NCBI RefSeq assembly: GCF_003965815.1
Contig: NZ_RXOE01000001.1
Location: 124,001-188,000, forward strand
Direction: 5' to 3'
DNA from: Variovorax gossypii
GTDB lineage: Bacteria; Pseudomonadota; Gammaproteobacteria; Burkholderiales; Burkholderiaceae_C
Length of the DNA stretch: 64,000 bases
In this document: piece by piece, positions 7,640 to 18,672 of the stretch
How the letters are laid out: each line of letters starts with the position of its first letter
How positions within the stretch are numbered: position 1 is the stretch's first letter
Program-made: the position numbers and the translations under genes
Notes under the pieces: model-generated
The model's input: the letters and a program-made list of their open reading frames with translations, nothing else
What the model was told of the DNA's origin: nothing
Databases searched by the model: none

Positions 7640-9163
7640 ATGGAAATCTTCAACGCACTCATGGCGGGCTTCGCGGCCGCCATCACCCCCGTCAATCTGC
7701 TCTGGTGCCTGGTCGGCTGTGCCCTGGGCACAGCCGTGGGCGTGCTGCCCGGCATCGGCCCGGCCGTGGCGGTGGCCATGCTGCTGCCCATCACGGGCAA
7801 GGTCGACATCACGGCCTCGATGATCTTCTTCTCGGGCATCTACTACGGCGCCATGTACGGTGGCTCGACCACTTCCATCCTGCTGAACACGCCCGGCGAA
7901 ACCGCCAGCATGGTGACGGCGATGGAGGGCAACAAGATGGCCAAGAGCGGCCGCGCGGGCGCGGCGCTCGCAACGGCGGCCATCGGCTCCTTCGTGGCCG
8001 GCACCATCGCCACCGTCATCGTCACGCTGTTCGCGCCCTTCGTGGCCGACTTCGCGGTCAAGCTCGGTCCGCCGGAATACTTCCTGCTGATGCTGCTGGC
8101 CTTCACCACGGTGAGCGCGGTGCTCGGCAAGAGCACGCTGCGCGGCATGACGGCACTGTTCGTCGGCCTCGCGGCCGGCTGCATCGGCCTCGACCAGATC
8201 TCGGGCCAGGGCCGCTACACCGGCGGCATTCCCGAGCTGCTCGACGGCATCGAGATCGTGCTGGTGGCCGTGGGCCTGTTCGCCGTGGCCGAGGTGCTGT
8301 ACGCCGTGCTGTACGAAGGCCGGGTGGTCGAGGGCCAGAACAAGCTCAGCCGTGTGCACATGACCAAGCGCGACTGGAAGCGCTCCATTCCCGCGTGGCT
8401 GCGCGGCACCGCCATCGGCACGCCCTTCGGCTGCATCCCGGCCGGCGGCACCGAGATCCCGACCTTCCTGAGCTACGCCACCGAGAAGAAGCTCGCGAAG
8501 GACGCTGAGGCCAAGGCCGAGTTCGGCACCACCGGCGCCATCGAAGGCGTGGCCGGCCCCGAGGCCGCCAACAACGCCACCGTGACGGCCGCGCTGATCC
8601 CGCTGCTCACGCTGGGCATTCCCACCTCGAACACCACCGCCATCCTGCTGGGCGCGTTCCAGAACTACGGCATCCAGCCGGGTCCGCAGCTTTTCACCAC
8701 CTCGGCCGCGCTGGTGTGGGCGCTGATCGCGTCGCTGTACATCGGCAACGTGATGCTGCTGGTGCTGAACCTGCCGATGGTCGGCCTGTGGGTCAAGCTG
8801 CTGAAGATCCCGAAGCCCCAGCTCTACGCCGGCATCCTGATCTTCGCGACGGTGGGTGCCTACGGCATGCGCCAGAGCGCGTTCGACCTGTTCCTGCTGT
8901 ACGCCATCGGCATCCTGGGCGTGGTGATGCGCCGCTTCGACTTCCCGACCGCTCCCGTGGTGGTCGGCATGATCCTCGGCCCGCTCGCCGAAGCGCAGCT
9001 GCGCAACGCGATGTCGATCGGCGAGGGCAGCGCGGCGGTGTTCTTCCAGCGCCCGATGTCGATCACGCTGATCGTCATCGTTGTGGCCGTGCTGATCCTC
9101 CCGCGCCTGGCCAAGCGCATGAGCGAACGCAAGCTGGCAAAGCTGGCGCAGATGGACGCCTGA
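7640..9163 (+). CDS. tctA: Tripartite tricarboxylate transporter large permease subunit
   Basis: The 507-residue TctA permease has about 10-12 hydrophobic segments. The family motif appears near residues 25-45 as G-V-L-P-G-I-G-P, and the matching second-half motif is [11 protein letters not shown]. The start codon comes one base after the tctB stop. A strong intrinsic terminator follows directly, closing the tctCBA operon. Substrate specificity (citrate, tricarballylate, an aromatic acid or another) cannot be read from sequence. Confidence 0.93.
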   Translation: MEIFNALMAGFAAAITPVNLLWCLVGCALGTAVGVLPGIGPAVAVAMLLPITGKVDITASMIFFSGIYYGAMYGGSTTSILLNTPGETASMVTAMEGNKMAKSGRAGAALATAAIGSFVAGTIATVIVTLFAPFVADFAVKLGPPEYFLLMLLAFTTVSAVLGKSTLRGMTALFVGLAAGCIGLDQISGQGRYTGGIPELLDGIEIVLVAVGLFAVAEVLYAVLYEGRVVEGQNKLSRVHMTKRDWKRSIPAWLRGTAIGTPFGCIPAGGTEIPTFLSYATEKKLAKDAEAKAEFGTTGAIEGVAGPEAANNATVTAALIPLLTLGIPTSNTTAILLGAFQNYGIQPGPQLFTTSAALVWALIASLYIGNVMLLVLNLPMVGLWVKLLKIPKPQLYAGILIFATVGAYGMRQSAFDLFLLYAIGILGVVMRRFDFPTAPVVVGMILGPLAEAQLRNAMSIGEGSAAVFFQRPMSITLIVIVVAVLILPRLAKRMSERKLAKLAQMDA

Positions 9164-9186
9164 GTCTTTTCTTCGTCATCATCGGG

Positions 9187-9218
9187 AAACCGGATGCTGT
9201 CAGCATCCGGTTTTTTCG
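9187..9218 (+). terminator. Intrinsic terminator of tctCBA
   Basis: AAACCGGATGCTG pairs perfectly with CAGCATCCGGTTT and is followed by a T run. Confidence 0.9.
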
Positions 9219-9287
9219 TTTTTGGGTACCGCTTTTCCCCACACGCACTCTCCGCCCGGTACGGCGGGGAGTGCAGTGAGGTATTCA

Positions 9288-9620
9288 GTGAGTCCCCAGA
9301 CCCTTGCCTGGCTCCTGCTCGCCGCGAGCGTCGCGGCGGAGGTTGCCGGCACCATGGCCCTTCGGTTTGCCGAGGGCTTCACCCGCCTTGTTCCCTCTGT
9401 CGTCACCGGCGCCTGCTATGCCGCCGCGATCTGGCTCATGTCGCTCGCGGTGCGCGAGCTCGGCGTGGGGTTGAGCTATGCGGTCTGGGCCGGCAGCGGC
9501 ACGGTGCTGATCGCCGTGCTCGGCATGATCTGGCTCGGCGAGCCCGTCACGCTGCCGCGGATCGCCGGAGTGGCGGCGATCGTCGCGGGCGTGATCGTGC
9601 TCAACCTCGAGGCGCGCTAG
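9288..9620 (+). CDS. Small multidrug resistance (SMR, EmrE-like) transporter
   Basis: Starting at the GTG at 9288 gives 110 residues with four hydrophobic helices, the standard SMR size. An upstream in-frame ATG at 9222 would add 22 non-hydrophobic residues and overlaps the tail of the tctA terminator. The essential TM1 glutamate (E18 in A-A-E-V-A-G-T) and the W67 motif Y-A-V-W-A-G-S-G correspond to EmrE E14 and W63. SMR proteins are dimeric proton-coupled exporters of cationic drugs, guanidinium or polyamines; the subfamily is not resolved. Its stop overlaps the stop of the convergent RND gene in one CTAG. Confidence 0.88.
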   Translation: MSPQTLAWLLLAASVAAEVAGTMALRFAEGFTRLVPSVVTGACYAAAIWLMSLAVRELGVGLSYAVWAGSGTVLIAVLGMIWLGEPVTLPRIAGVAAIVAGVIVLNLEAR

Positions 9621-12600
9621 CGGCTCGGTGCCGCGGGCGTCTCGACCAGGTCGTCGTCGATGTGCGGATCGGCCGGCTGCCCGCGCAGCCTGCGCACGGT
9701 GCGCCTGATCCAGTGCTCGATGTCGTCGATGTAGGTGAACACGGCCGGCACCACCAGCAGGCTCAGCACGGTGGAGGTGATCAGCCCGCCGATCACCGCC
9801 ATCGCCATCGGCGAGCGGAAGCTCGAATCCGCCGTGCCGAAGCCCACCGCAATGGGCAGCATGCCCGCGCCCATGGCCAGCGTGGTCATGATGATGGGGC
9901 GCGCGCGCTTGTGGCAGGCGTCGCGCAGCGCGTCCCAGCGGTTCATGCCGTGGTCGCGTCGCGCCACGATGGCGTACTCCACCAGAAGAATGGAGTTCTT
10001 CGTGGCGATGCCCATCAGCATGATCAGCCCGATCAGCGAGGGCATCGACAGCGCCTTCTGCCCGATCAGCAGGCCCACGAAGGCGCCGCCCAGCGCGAGC
10101 GGCAGCGCGCACAGGATCGTCACCGGGTGCAGGAAGTCCTTGAACAGCAGCACCAGCACGATGTAGATGCACAGCACGCCGGTGAGCATGGCCAGGCCGA
10201 AGCTGGCGAACAGTTCGGTCATCACTTCCGCATCGCCCACTTCGGCGATGCGCACGCCTGGCGGCAGCTTCTCGATCGACGGCAGCTTCTGCACCGCGTC
10301 CTTCGCGTCGCCCAGGCCCACGCCCGAGAGTTCGATCTCGAAGTTCACGTTGCGCGAGCGGTCGTAGCGGTCGATCACGGCCGGGCCGCCTTCCATGCTC
10401 AGCGAGGCCACCTGGCTCAGCATGACCGGCCCGCGCGTGCCCGGTACCGACAGGCGCCCGAGCAGGTCGATGTCCTTGCGAGCCGAGTCCTCCAGCTTCA
10501 CCACGATCGGCACCTGCCGCTGGGCCAGGTTGAGCTTGGCCAGCGACTGGTCGTAGTCGCCCAGCGTGGCCACGCGCAGCGTCTCGGCGATGGCGGAGCT
10601 GGTCACGCCCAGATCGGCGGCGCGCGCGAAGTCAGGGCGCACGGCGATCTCGGGGCGGATCAGGCTCGCGGTGGAGGTGATGTTGCCCAGGCCGGGAATG
10701 GTGCGCAGGTCCTTCTCGACCGCGCTCGCCGCGCTGGCCAGCGCCACCGGGTCTTCGCCCGTGAGCGCCAGGATGTACTTCTCGCCCGAGCCGCCCAGGC
10801 CCACCGTGCTGCGCACGCCGGGCAGCGTCTCGAGCGCCGCGCGGATCTGGTTCTCGATCACCTGCTTGCGCGGGCGGTCGCCGCGCGGGTCGAGCTTGAT
10901 GGTGAGCGTGGCCTTGCGCGTCTCGGGCGTGCCGAAGTTCGCGAACGGGTCGCCGCCCGCGCTGCCGCCGGCCACCGTGGTGTAGACGCTCTTCACGTGC
11001 TGGATCTTCATCACGCGGTTGCGGGTTTCCTCCGCCGCCGCGGTGGTCTGCGCCAGCGTGGAGCCGGGCGCAAGCGAGAGATAGATCTGCGTCTGCGAGT
11101 TGTCGTCCGGCGGAATGAAGCCGGTCTTGAGCAGCGGGATCATCGCCAGCGAGCCGAAGAAGAAGAGGGTGGCCAGCACCATCGTCTTGAAGCGGTTGTG
11201 CGTGCTCCATTCCACGGCGCGCATGTACCAGCGCAGCCAGCCCGGCTCCTTCTCGGCGCCGACCACGGGCTTGAGCATGTAGGCCGCCATCATCGGCGTG
11301 AGCACGCGCGCCACCACCAGCGACGCGAACACCGCGAGCGAGGCCGTCCAGCCGAACTGCTTGAAGAACTTGCCGGCCACGCCGCTCATGAAGGCCGTGG
11401 GCAGGAACACCGCGATCAGCGTGAAGGTGGTGGCGATCACCGCCAGCCCGATCTCGTCGGCCGCCTCCATCGCCGCCTGGTAGGGCGTCTTGCCCATGCG
11501 CAGGTGGCGCACGATGTTCTCGACCTCCACGATGGCGTCGTCCACCAATATGCCCACCACCAGCGACAGCGCGAGCAGCGAGATCACGTTGACCGAGAAG
11601 CCCAGCAGGTGCATGCCGATGAAGGCGGGGATCACCGACATCGGCAGCGCGACGGCCGAGACGAAGGTGGCGCGCCAGTCGCGCAGGAACAGCCACACCA
11701 CCACCACCGCCAGGATGGCGCCCTCGTACAGCAGGTGCAGCGAGCCGTTGTATTCCTCTTCCACCGGGTCGACGAAGTTGAAGGCCTCGGTCAGCTCGAT
11801 GTCGGGGCGCGCGGCACGCATGTCGGCCAGCGCCTTCATGATGGCGTGGCCCACTTCGACCTCGCTGGCGCCGCGGCTGCGCGCCACTTCGAAGCCCACC
11901 ACTGGCTTGCCGTTGAGCAGCGCGGCCGCGCGCGGCTCGGCGATGGTGTCGCTCACGCGTGCCACCTGGTCGAGGCGGATGCGGCGGCCGTCGCTCAGCA
12001 CGATCTGCATGTCGGCGAGCTGGTCGGCCGACTTCACGGTGGCCATGGTGCGCACCGGCTGCTCGCTGCCGCCCAGGTCGAAGCGGCCGCCCGCGCTCTC
12101 GGTCTGCACCTGGCGCAGCTGGCGCGAGATGTCGGCGGCCGAGGCGCCCAGCGCCTGCAGCTTGCCCGGGTCTAGGTCGATGTGCACCTGGCGCGTGACG
12201 CCGCCCACGCGGTTCACGGCGCCCACGCCGGGCAGGGCGAGCAGCTTCTTGGTGACGTCGTTGTCGACGTACCAGCTCAGCGCCTCGGCATCCATGGCCG
12301 ACGAGGCGATGGTGAAGGCCAGCACCGGCTGCGCCGCGAAGTCGAGCTTGGTGACCACCGGGTCGCGCACGTCGGCCGGCAGGTCGGCGCGCACGCGCTG
12401 CACGGCGGAGCGCACGTCGTCCACGGCTTCCTGCACGGGCTTCTCGAGGCGGAACTCGACGATCAGCGTGGCGGCGCCGTCCTGCACCTTGGTGGTGATG
12501 TGCTTCAGGCCCTGCACCGTGGCAATGGAGTTCTCGAGCTTGCGCGCGACGTCGGTCTCCAGCTGCGAAGGCGCGGCGCCGGGCAGCGAGGCCGAGACCG

Positions 12601-12736
12601 TGACGGTCGGCAGGTCGATGTCCGGAAAGTTCTGCACCTTCATCGCGTTGAACGACAGCAGCCCCCCGAAGGTGAGCAGCACGAACAGCATCACCGCCGG
12701 AATCGGGTTGCGTATGGACCAGGCGGAAACGTTCAT
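9617..12736 (-). CDS. RND efflux pump inner-membrane transporter (HAE1/AcrB-type)
   Basis: A 1039-residue proton-driven RND transporter with two repeats of six helices and large periplasmic loops. The TM4 acidic motif is visible as G-I-L-V-D-D-A-I-V-E-V-E-N. The start matches the family (M-N-V-S-A-W-S-I-R-N-P). It is the last gene of a tetR-OMF-adaptor-RND operon, 33 bp after the adaptor gene. It should assemble with the adaptor and outer-membrane factor into a tripartite exporter. Substrates are unknown. Confidence 0.92.
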   Translation of the reverse strand: MNVSAWSIRNPIPAVMLFVLLTFGGLLSFNAMKVQNFPDIDLPTVTVSASLPGAAPSQLETDVARKLENSIATVQGLKHITTKVQDGAATLIVEFRLEKPVQEAVDDVRSAVQRVRADLPADVRDPVVTKLDFAAQPVLAFTIASSAMDAEALSWYVDNDVTKKLLALPGVGAVNRVGGVTRQVHIDLDPGKLQALGASAADISRQLRQVQTESAGGRFDLGGSEQPVRTMATVKSADQLADMQIVLSDGRRIRLDQVARVSDTIAEPRAAALLNGKPVVGFEVARSRGASEVEVGHAIMKALADMRAARPDIELTEAFNFVDPVEEEYNGSLHLLYEGAILAVVVVWLFLRDWRATFVSAVALPMSVIPAFIGMHLLGFSVNVISLLALSLVVGILVDDAIVEVENIVRHLRMGKTPYQAAMEAADEIGLAVIATTFTLIAVFLPTAFMSGVAGKFFKQFGWTASLAVFASLVVARVLTPMMAAYMLKPVVGAEKEPGWLRWYMRAVEWSTHNRFKTMVLATLFFFGSLAMIPLLKTGFIPPDDNSQTQIYLSLAPGSTLAQTTAAAEETRNRVMKIQHVKSVYTTVAGGSAGGDPFANFGTPETRKATLTIKLDPRGDRPRKQVIENQIRAALETLPGVRSTVGLGGSGEKYILALTGEDPVALASAASAVEKDLRTIPGLGNITSTASLIRPEIAVRPDFARAADLGVTSSAIAETLRVATLGDYDQSLAKLNLAQRQVPIVVKLEDSARKDIDLLGRLSVPGTRGPVMLSQVASLSMEGGPAVIDRYDRSRNVNFEIELSGVGLGDAKDAVQKLPSIEKLPPGVRIAEVGDAEVMTELFASFGLAMLTGVLCIYIVLVLLFKDFLHPVTILCALPLALGGAFVGLLIGQKALSMPSLIGLIMLMGIATKNSILLVEYAIVARRDHGMNRWDALRDACHKRARPIIMTTLAMGAGMLPIAVGFGTADSSFRSPMAMAVIGGLITSTVLSLLVVPAVFTYIDDIEHWIRRTVRRLRGQPADPHIDDDLVETPAAPSR

Positions 12737-12769
12737 GGGCGTGTTCCTTTGAATTTCTTCTGCCGTTGC

Positions 12770-13978
12770 TTACCGGGCGGTGGCGGCGGAGGCCGCGGAC
12801 CTTGCCGGCTGCGCGGCGGCTGCGGCTGCGGGCGCGGGTGCATCCACCACGCGCACCAGGTCGCCGTCGTTGAGGAAGCCCGCGCCCTGCACGATCACCT
12901 GGGCGCCGTCGGGCAGCGCGCTGGTGATCTCGATGCGGTCGTTCAGGCGCCGGCCGGTCTGCACCTTCAGCTGCGACACCTTGTTGTCGGGCTTCAGCAG
13001 GAAGACGTTGTTGAAGCCGTCGCGCGGCACGATGGAGCTCTGCGGCACCGTCGGCGCGGTGCTGCGGCCCAGTTCGAAGTCGCCGCGCGCGAACATGCCG
13101 GCCTTGATGCCGGTGTTCTGCTGCACGTTGGGCAGGTCGACGTACACCAGCGCCGCGCGCGTCTGCGGATCGACCGTGGGCGCGACGCTGCGCACCTTGC
13201 CGCGCACCTGCGCGCCGCTGGCGCTGACCACGAAGGCGGTGGTACCCACGGCAACGCGGCTGAGCTCGGCCGAGGTCACTTCGGCGCGCCATTCGAGGCG
13301 GCCCTGGCGGATCAGGCGGAACAGCTCGGTGCCGGCCGACACCACGCTGCCCACCGTGGCGGTGCGCGCGGAGATCACGCCGTCGTCGGGCGCCAGCACC
13401 TGCGTGTTGCGCCCGCGCACCTGCTGCGCGGCCAGCACGGCCTCGGCAGCTTCCACGCGTGCCTTGGCGGTCTGCTCGGTGGTCTGGTACTGGTTGATCT
13501 GCTGCTGGCTCAGCGCGCCGGTGGCCTGCAGCGTGCGCGCACGCGCGGCGTTGCCCGCCGCGTCGGCCGCGGTGGCGCGGGCTTCGGCCAGCGAGGCGCG
13601 CGCCTGCGCGATGTCGGCCTGCACCGTCTCGGGCGAGAACACTGCCAGCACCTGGCCCTTCTTCACCAGGTCGCCCACGTTCACGCGCACTTCAGCCAGC
13701 TTCAGGCCGTTGGACTCCGAGCCGACCACGGCCTCCTGCCAGGCGGCCACGTTGCCGTTGGCCGCGAGCGTGAGCATCAGCTCGGTGGCCTCTGGCCTGG
13801 CGACGGTGACGGTCAGCGCGGGCTTGGGCGAGGCGGCGCCGTCCTTGGCCTTGGCTGCCGCTGCGGGTTCGGCGGTCTTGTCCGCCGGCTTGCCGCGTGT
13901 CATGAAGAAGACCGCGGCGATGACGACGACCAGCGCGGCCAGCGCGATGGCGAGGGTGGAACGCTTCATTGTTTTCAT
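12770..13978 (-). CDS. RND efflux periplasmic adaptor (membrane fusion protein)
   Basis: A 402-residue HlyD/AcrA-type adaptor. An N-terminal membrane anchor (about residues 8-25) is followed by a low-complexity Ala/Lys linker, a biotinyl-lipoyl-like segment (N-V-G-D-L-V-K-K-G-Q-V-L-A), an alpha-helical hairpin rich in Ala/Gln, and a beta-barrel. The ATG at 13978 overlaps the stop of the outer-membrane factor gene by 4 bp; a second ATG three codons later is also possible. It bridges the RND pump and outer-membrane channel. Confidence 0.9.
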   Translation of the reverse strand: MKTMKRSTLAIALAALVVVIAAVFFMTRGKPADKTAEPAAAAKAKDGAASPKPALTVTVARPEATELMLTLAANGNVAAWQEAVVGSESNGLKLAEVRVNVGDLVKKGQVLAVFSPETVQADIAQARASLAEARATAADAAGNAARARTLQATGALSQQQINQYQTTEQTAKARVEAAEAVLAAQQVRGRNTQVLAPDDGVISARTATVGSVVSAGTELFRLIRQGRLEWRAEVTSAELSRVAVGTTAFVVSASGAQVRGKVRSVAPTVDPQTRAALVYVDLPNVQQNTGIKAGMFARGDFELGRSTAPTVPQSSIVPRDGFNNVFLLKPDNKVSQLKVQTGRRLNDRIEITSALPDGAQVIVQGAGFLNDGDLVRVVDAPAPAAAAAAQPARSAASAATAR

Positions 13979-15477
13979 GGCGACGTCGCGACCTTGGCGG
14001 TCGGTGTGGTGGTCATTGAGGTCGATTCGGAAGAGGAGGGGGCCGCGGCGGACTGGCGGTTCCAGCCGCCGCCCATCGAGCGGTACAGCGCCACCCATGC
14101 CTCGGTGCGCTCGCGCTGCAGCGTCACGCGCGCGGTCTGCGCGGTGAACAGCGTGCGGCGCGAATCCTCCAGCTCGAACAGGCTGGCGAGGCCGCTGCTG
14201 TAGCGCGCCTGCGTGGCATCGAAGGAGGCCTGGTAGTTCTTCACCGCGGCATCGGCGTCGGCAGTGCGGGTGTTGGTCGCGTCGAGGTTGACCAGCGCCT
14301 CCTCGACTTCGCGCACCGCCTGGCGCACGTTGGCCCGGTAGAGCGACACGGCCTCGGCGTAGCGCGCCTTGGCCGCGTCGGCATTCGCCTTGCGCGAGCC
14401 GCCGTCCAGCAGCGGCACGGTCAGCGCAATCGGGCCCACCGTCCAGGTTTCGAGCGACTGGTGCACGCCGCTCACGCGGTACTGCGTGCGGCCGATGGAG
14501 CCCGACACCGTGAGCTTGGGATAGCGCTCGGCCTCGGCCGAGCCCACGTCGGCGCTGGCCGAAGCCACGCCGAGTTCGGCCGCGTACACGTCGGGGCGCT
14601 GCGAGATCGCCTCGGCAGGCACGCTGGCGATGCTGCCCACTGCCGGCAGCGAGCGCTGCGCCGGCGCGGCCGCGAGCTTCTGCTCGAGCGTGGTCTCGTC
14701 GATGCCGCTGAGCGCCACCAGCGCCTTGCGCTGCACCGCGCACTGGGCGCGCTGCTGCGTGAGACGGCCCGATGCGTCGGAGGCGCTGGCGCGGGCGAGC
14801 GCTGCGTCCGCGGGTGCCGTGAAGCCGGCCCTGGCTGACAGATCGGTGAGCCGCGATGTCTCGGCGCGCGAGCGTGCGTCCGACTCGGACACGCGCAGCT
14901 GCTGCTGGCAGGCGCGCTCTGCGAAATAGGCGTTGGCCGTTTCTGCCGCCACGGCCACGCGGGCGTCGTGCCACTTGGCATTGGCGCTGCTCTGCTTGGC
15001 CTCGGCGGAATCGCGATCGGCGCGCAGGCGGCCGAACAGGTCGGCCTCCCACTTCGATTGCAGGCCGGCCTGCAGCGTGGTGATCGGCGTGCTGCTCGAG
15101 AGTCCGCTTCCGCTGCCCGAGCTTCCGCTGGACAGCCCCACGGGGCCGCGGCTGGCCGATGCGGTGCCGTCGAGGCTCGGCAGCAGTGCGGCGCCGGCCT
15201 GCACGCGCGTGAAGCGTGCCTCGGCCACGCGTGCCGCGGCGCTCGCGACGTTGGGGCTCGCGGCCTCGGCGGCGGCGATCAGCTCGACCAGCAGCGGATC
15301 GTCGAGCTGGCTCCACCAGTCGGCCAGCGAGGCCAGCGAGCCGCCGTGGGGCAGGGGCGCGTGCCATTGCGCGGGCACAGGCGCCTCGACCTGCGCGGGC
15401 GGACGCGTCAGCGCGCAGCCCGAGAGGCCGATGCCCAGGCAGAGGGCAGCCAGCAATTCGAGTCGGAGTTTGCTCAT
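13975..15477 (-). CDS. RND efflux outer-membrane factor lipoprotein (OprM/NodT type)
   Basis: A 500-residue outer-membrane efflux protein with a lipoprotein signal (lipobox L-S-G-C21) and two repeated long coiled-coil OEP domains. It is about the usual 460-500 residues for this family. The start ATG at 15477 overlaps the tetR stop by 4 bp, and its own stop overlaps the adaptor start, so the operon is tightly coupled. A Ser/Gly-rich insertion near residues 112-130 is slightly unusual. It forms the trimeric exit duct of the pump. Confidence 0.9.
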   Translation of the reverse strand: MSKLRLELLAALCLGIGLSGCALTRPPAQVEAPVPAQWHAPLPHGGSLASLADWWSQLDDPLLVELIAAAEAASPNVASAAARVAEARFTRVQAGAALLPSLDGTASASRGPVGLSSGSSGSGSGLSSSTPITTLQAGLQSKWEADLFGRLRADRDSAEAKQSSANAKWHDARVAVAAETANAYFAERACQQQLRVSESDARSRAETSRLTDLSARAGFTAPADAALARASASDASGRLTQQRAQCAVQRKALVALSGIDETTLEQKLAAAPAQRSLPAVGSIASVPAEAISQRPDVYAAELGVASASADVGSAEAERYPKLTVSGSIGRTQYRVSGVHQSLETWTVGPIALTVPLLDGGSRKANADAAKARYAEAVSLYRANVRQAVREVEEALVNLDATNTRTADADAAVKNYQASFDATQARYSSGLASLFELEDSRRTLFTAQTARVTLQRERTEAWVALYRSMGGGWNRQSAAAPSSSESTSMTTTPTAKVATSP

Positions 15478-16181
15478 TGTTTCTTCTGCTTTCTCTCGGT
15501 GCGCCGGCGGGTCGCCTCGACCTCGACCAGCGCCAGCGCATAGGCAGTGAGGCGATCGGCCCAGGCGTCGATGGCGCGCGGCGTGCGCAGCAGCGAAGGG
15601 CGGATGGCCTCGATGAAGTCCTGGCTCACGTAGAGCTGCATCGACAGCCCGGTGATCGCGAAGGTCAGGCGGTGGATGTCGTCGTCGGCCCGCTCCACCT
15701 TCAGGTGGCGGCACAGCAGGTCGGCGATGGCGCGATGCGGCCCCTTGATGTCGCGCTCCAGCTCCTCGGCCCAGCGGCTGGTGGGTTCCAGCATCTCGCG
15801 CATGTGCAGCTGGATGCACTGGCGCACGATCTCGCCCTGCTTGAGCGGGTCGATCATCGACACCATGCAGGTGCGCAGCGTCTCCTCGAGCGACTGGCCG
15901 GGCGCGTTGCAGGCGGCGATGAGGTCGCTGGAGTCGCCGCCCATCGGCTCGCTGAAGGTGGCCGCGTACAGCCCCTCCTTGTCGCCGAAGTAGTAGCTGA
16001 TGGCCGAGATGTTGACCTCGGCCTCGCGGGCGATCTCGCGCGTGGAGGTCTTGGCGAACCCCTTCTGCGCGAAGAGCCGCAGCGCGGTGTGGAGCAGCCG
16101 GTGGCGTGCCTCGGCGCCGTCTGCGCGCGGTGCGCGGCGAGGTGCCTGGGTGATCGGATCTCTCGCATTCATGGCCGGCAT
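15474..16181 (-). CDS. TetR/CerR-family transcriptional repressor of the efflux operon
   Basis: A 235-residue regulator. The N-terminal TetR helix-turn-helix is at about residues 40-70 (S-T-R-E-I-A-R-E-A-E-V-N-I-S-A-I-S-Y-Y-F). The C-terminal domain resembles the CerR/DUF1956 type often placed at the head of RND pump operons. It is first in the four-gene operon, and a perfect 18-bp palindrome begins 14 bp upstream of its start. Autorepression of the whole operon, relieved by a pump substrate, is the natural model. M-N-A-R-D at 16172 is an alternative start. Confidence 0.88.
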   Translation of the reverse strand: MPAMNARDPITQAPRRAPRADGAEARHRLLHTALRLFAQKGFAKTSTREIAREAEVNISAISYYFGDKEGLYAATFSEPMGGDSSDLIAACNAPGQSLEETLRTCMVSMIDPLKQGEIVRQCIQLHMREMLEPTSRWAEELERDIKGPHRAIADLLCRHLKVERADDDIHRLTFAITGLSMQLYVSQDFIEAIRPSLLRTPRAIDAWADRLTAYALALVEVEATRRRTERKQKKQ

Positions 16182-16194
16182 TAGACCATGTACG

Positions 16195-16212
16195 AAATCA
16201 AACGTTTGATTT
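16195..16212. promoter_or_regulatory. Perfect 18-bp palindromic operator of the tetR-RND operon
   Basis: AAATCAAACGTTTGATTT is fully self-complementary and lies 14-31 bp upstream of the TetR start. An extra AACGTTTG core recurs at 16218-16225. Size and symmetry fit a TetR-family dimer site. Confidence 0.75.
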
Positions 16213-16341
16213 ACTTAACGTTTGCTGAAGGGTCTTCCGGAAAGCCGAGGAACCTGAGCGCTTGCTGAAGGCGAGGGGTGCCGGACCGGCCCTGCATCGG
16301 CTTCGCAACGGCTCCGTACCGGGGCGCGCTACGATCCCGCC

Positions 16342-17883
<1,542 letters not shown>

Positions 17884-17964
17884 GTCCGTTGCTCGCCATG
17901 CGCCAGTCCTGACGTGTGCAGGTCGGGCGATACTCGCCGCCCGAACAAACGTCGCCGGAATCCG

Positions 17965-18303
17965 ATGAACAAAGCCTTCTCCCGAACAGTCGCGGGTGTC
18001 GCCCTCTACGCTGCCGTTGCCAGCTTCGCCAACGCCGCACCCCAGTGCTCCAGCGACGCAGTCGTCCGCGCGAAAAAGCTCCTGACCTTCCATTTCGGCG
18101 AAGACGACCGCATCAGCATCAGTCCCGACGTGAAGGAGCTGCCGTCCATCCGCAATCCCGCGAACAGCAAGCAGCAGTTCAAGGTGCTCGAGGTCTGGGG
18201 ATCGATCTACAAGGGCAACTATCGGATGAGGCTGATCTACTTCGTGTCGGGTGCCGACTGCACGCTGATGGGCCAGGAAGTCCTGGAGTACGCGAGCCTG
18301 TGA
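17965..18303 (+). CDS. Small secreted hypothetical protein
   Basis: A 112-residue protein with a clear Sec signal of about 24 residues ending A-N-A-A. The mature part is a mixed, probably beta-rich small domain with two cysteines (Q-C-S and D-C-T) that may form a disulfide. The family is not recognised. The start at 17965 is chosen because the signal peptide begins there. Its stop overlaps the GTG start of the following HNH gene, which implies a shared transcript. Confidence 0.7.
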   Translation: MNKAFSRTVAGVALYAAVASFANAAPQCSSDAVVRAKKLLTFHFGEDDRISISPDVKELPSIRNPANSKQQFKVLEVWGSIYKGNYRMRLIYFVSGADCTLMGQEVLEYASL

Positions 18304-18587
18304 GCATCAAGGCGCTGCGCTCCACCTTCGGGCCGAACTGCCATTGGTGCGGCCTGCCCATGGATTTCGACGAGCCCGCGGGGCGGCCGGAGTCCGCCAC
18401 CATCGAGCATCTCGTCGACTCGACCTTCGGCGGCATTCGCTCGTCGAAACACCGTCGGCTGGCGCACGCGGCGTGCAACCATGCGCGCAACGAGTTCCGC
18501 ATGCAGGCCGAGCGCCAGTTCGAGCAATGGATCGCGCAGCGCCGAGTCTCCGAGAAAACCCTGACTGAAAATCAGACAAATGTTTGA
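18300..18587 (+). CDS. Small HNH-fold nuclease-like protein
   Basis: A 95-residue protein starting at a GTG that overlaps the previous stop (GTGA). It carries C14-x2-C17, an E-H37 dyad (T-I-E-H-L-V-D) and a terminal C59-N-H-A-R-N64 element, the order expected for a zinc-supported HNH beta-beta-alpha fold. Stand-alone HNH proteins of this size include nicking enzymes and DNA-repair or phage-derived nucleases, and function is not predictable. It sits between the sigma-54 activator and its probable target promoter. Its last codons overlap the first upstream palindrome. Confidence 0.65.
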   Translation: MSIKALRSTFGPNCHWCGLPMDFDEPAGRPESATIEHLVDSTFGGIRSSKHRRLAHAACNHARNEFRMQAERQFEQWIAQRRVSEKTLTENQTNV

Positions 18588-18618
18588 AATTCAGGCAATG
18601 CAAGTGTTCTGAATTCAG
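18565..18618 (+). promoter_or_regulatory. Three CTGA-N-TCAG palindromes: probable activator binding sites
   Basis: CTGAAAATCAG (18565-18575), TTGAAATTCAG (18584-18594) and CTGAATTCAG (18609-18618) repeat one inverted motif at roughly two-turn spacing. They lie about 55-110 bp upstream of the -24/-12 promoter, the usual place for enhancer-binding-protein sites. Confidence 0.6.
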
Positions 18619-18672
18619 CCTGACGGCGTTTCTCCCGAATGAAGAAACGTTTGTTATCAATGGCTTAGAGGA

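Noticed and set aside
9194..12175. A 993-codon open frame on the plus strand opposite the RND pump gene
   Set aside because: Its translation is His/Arg/Ala/Gln-rich low-complexity sequence typical of antisense frames in high-GC DNA, while the minus strand encodes a full-length RND transporter with all motifs.
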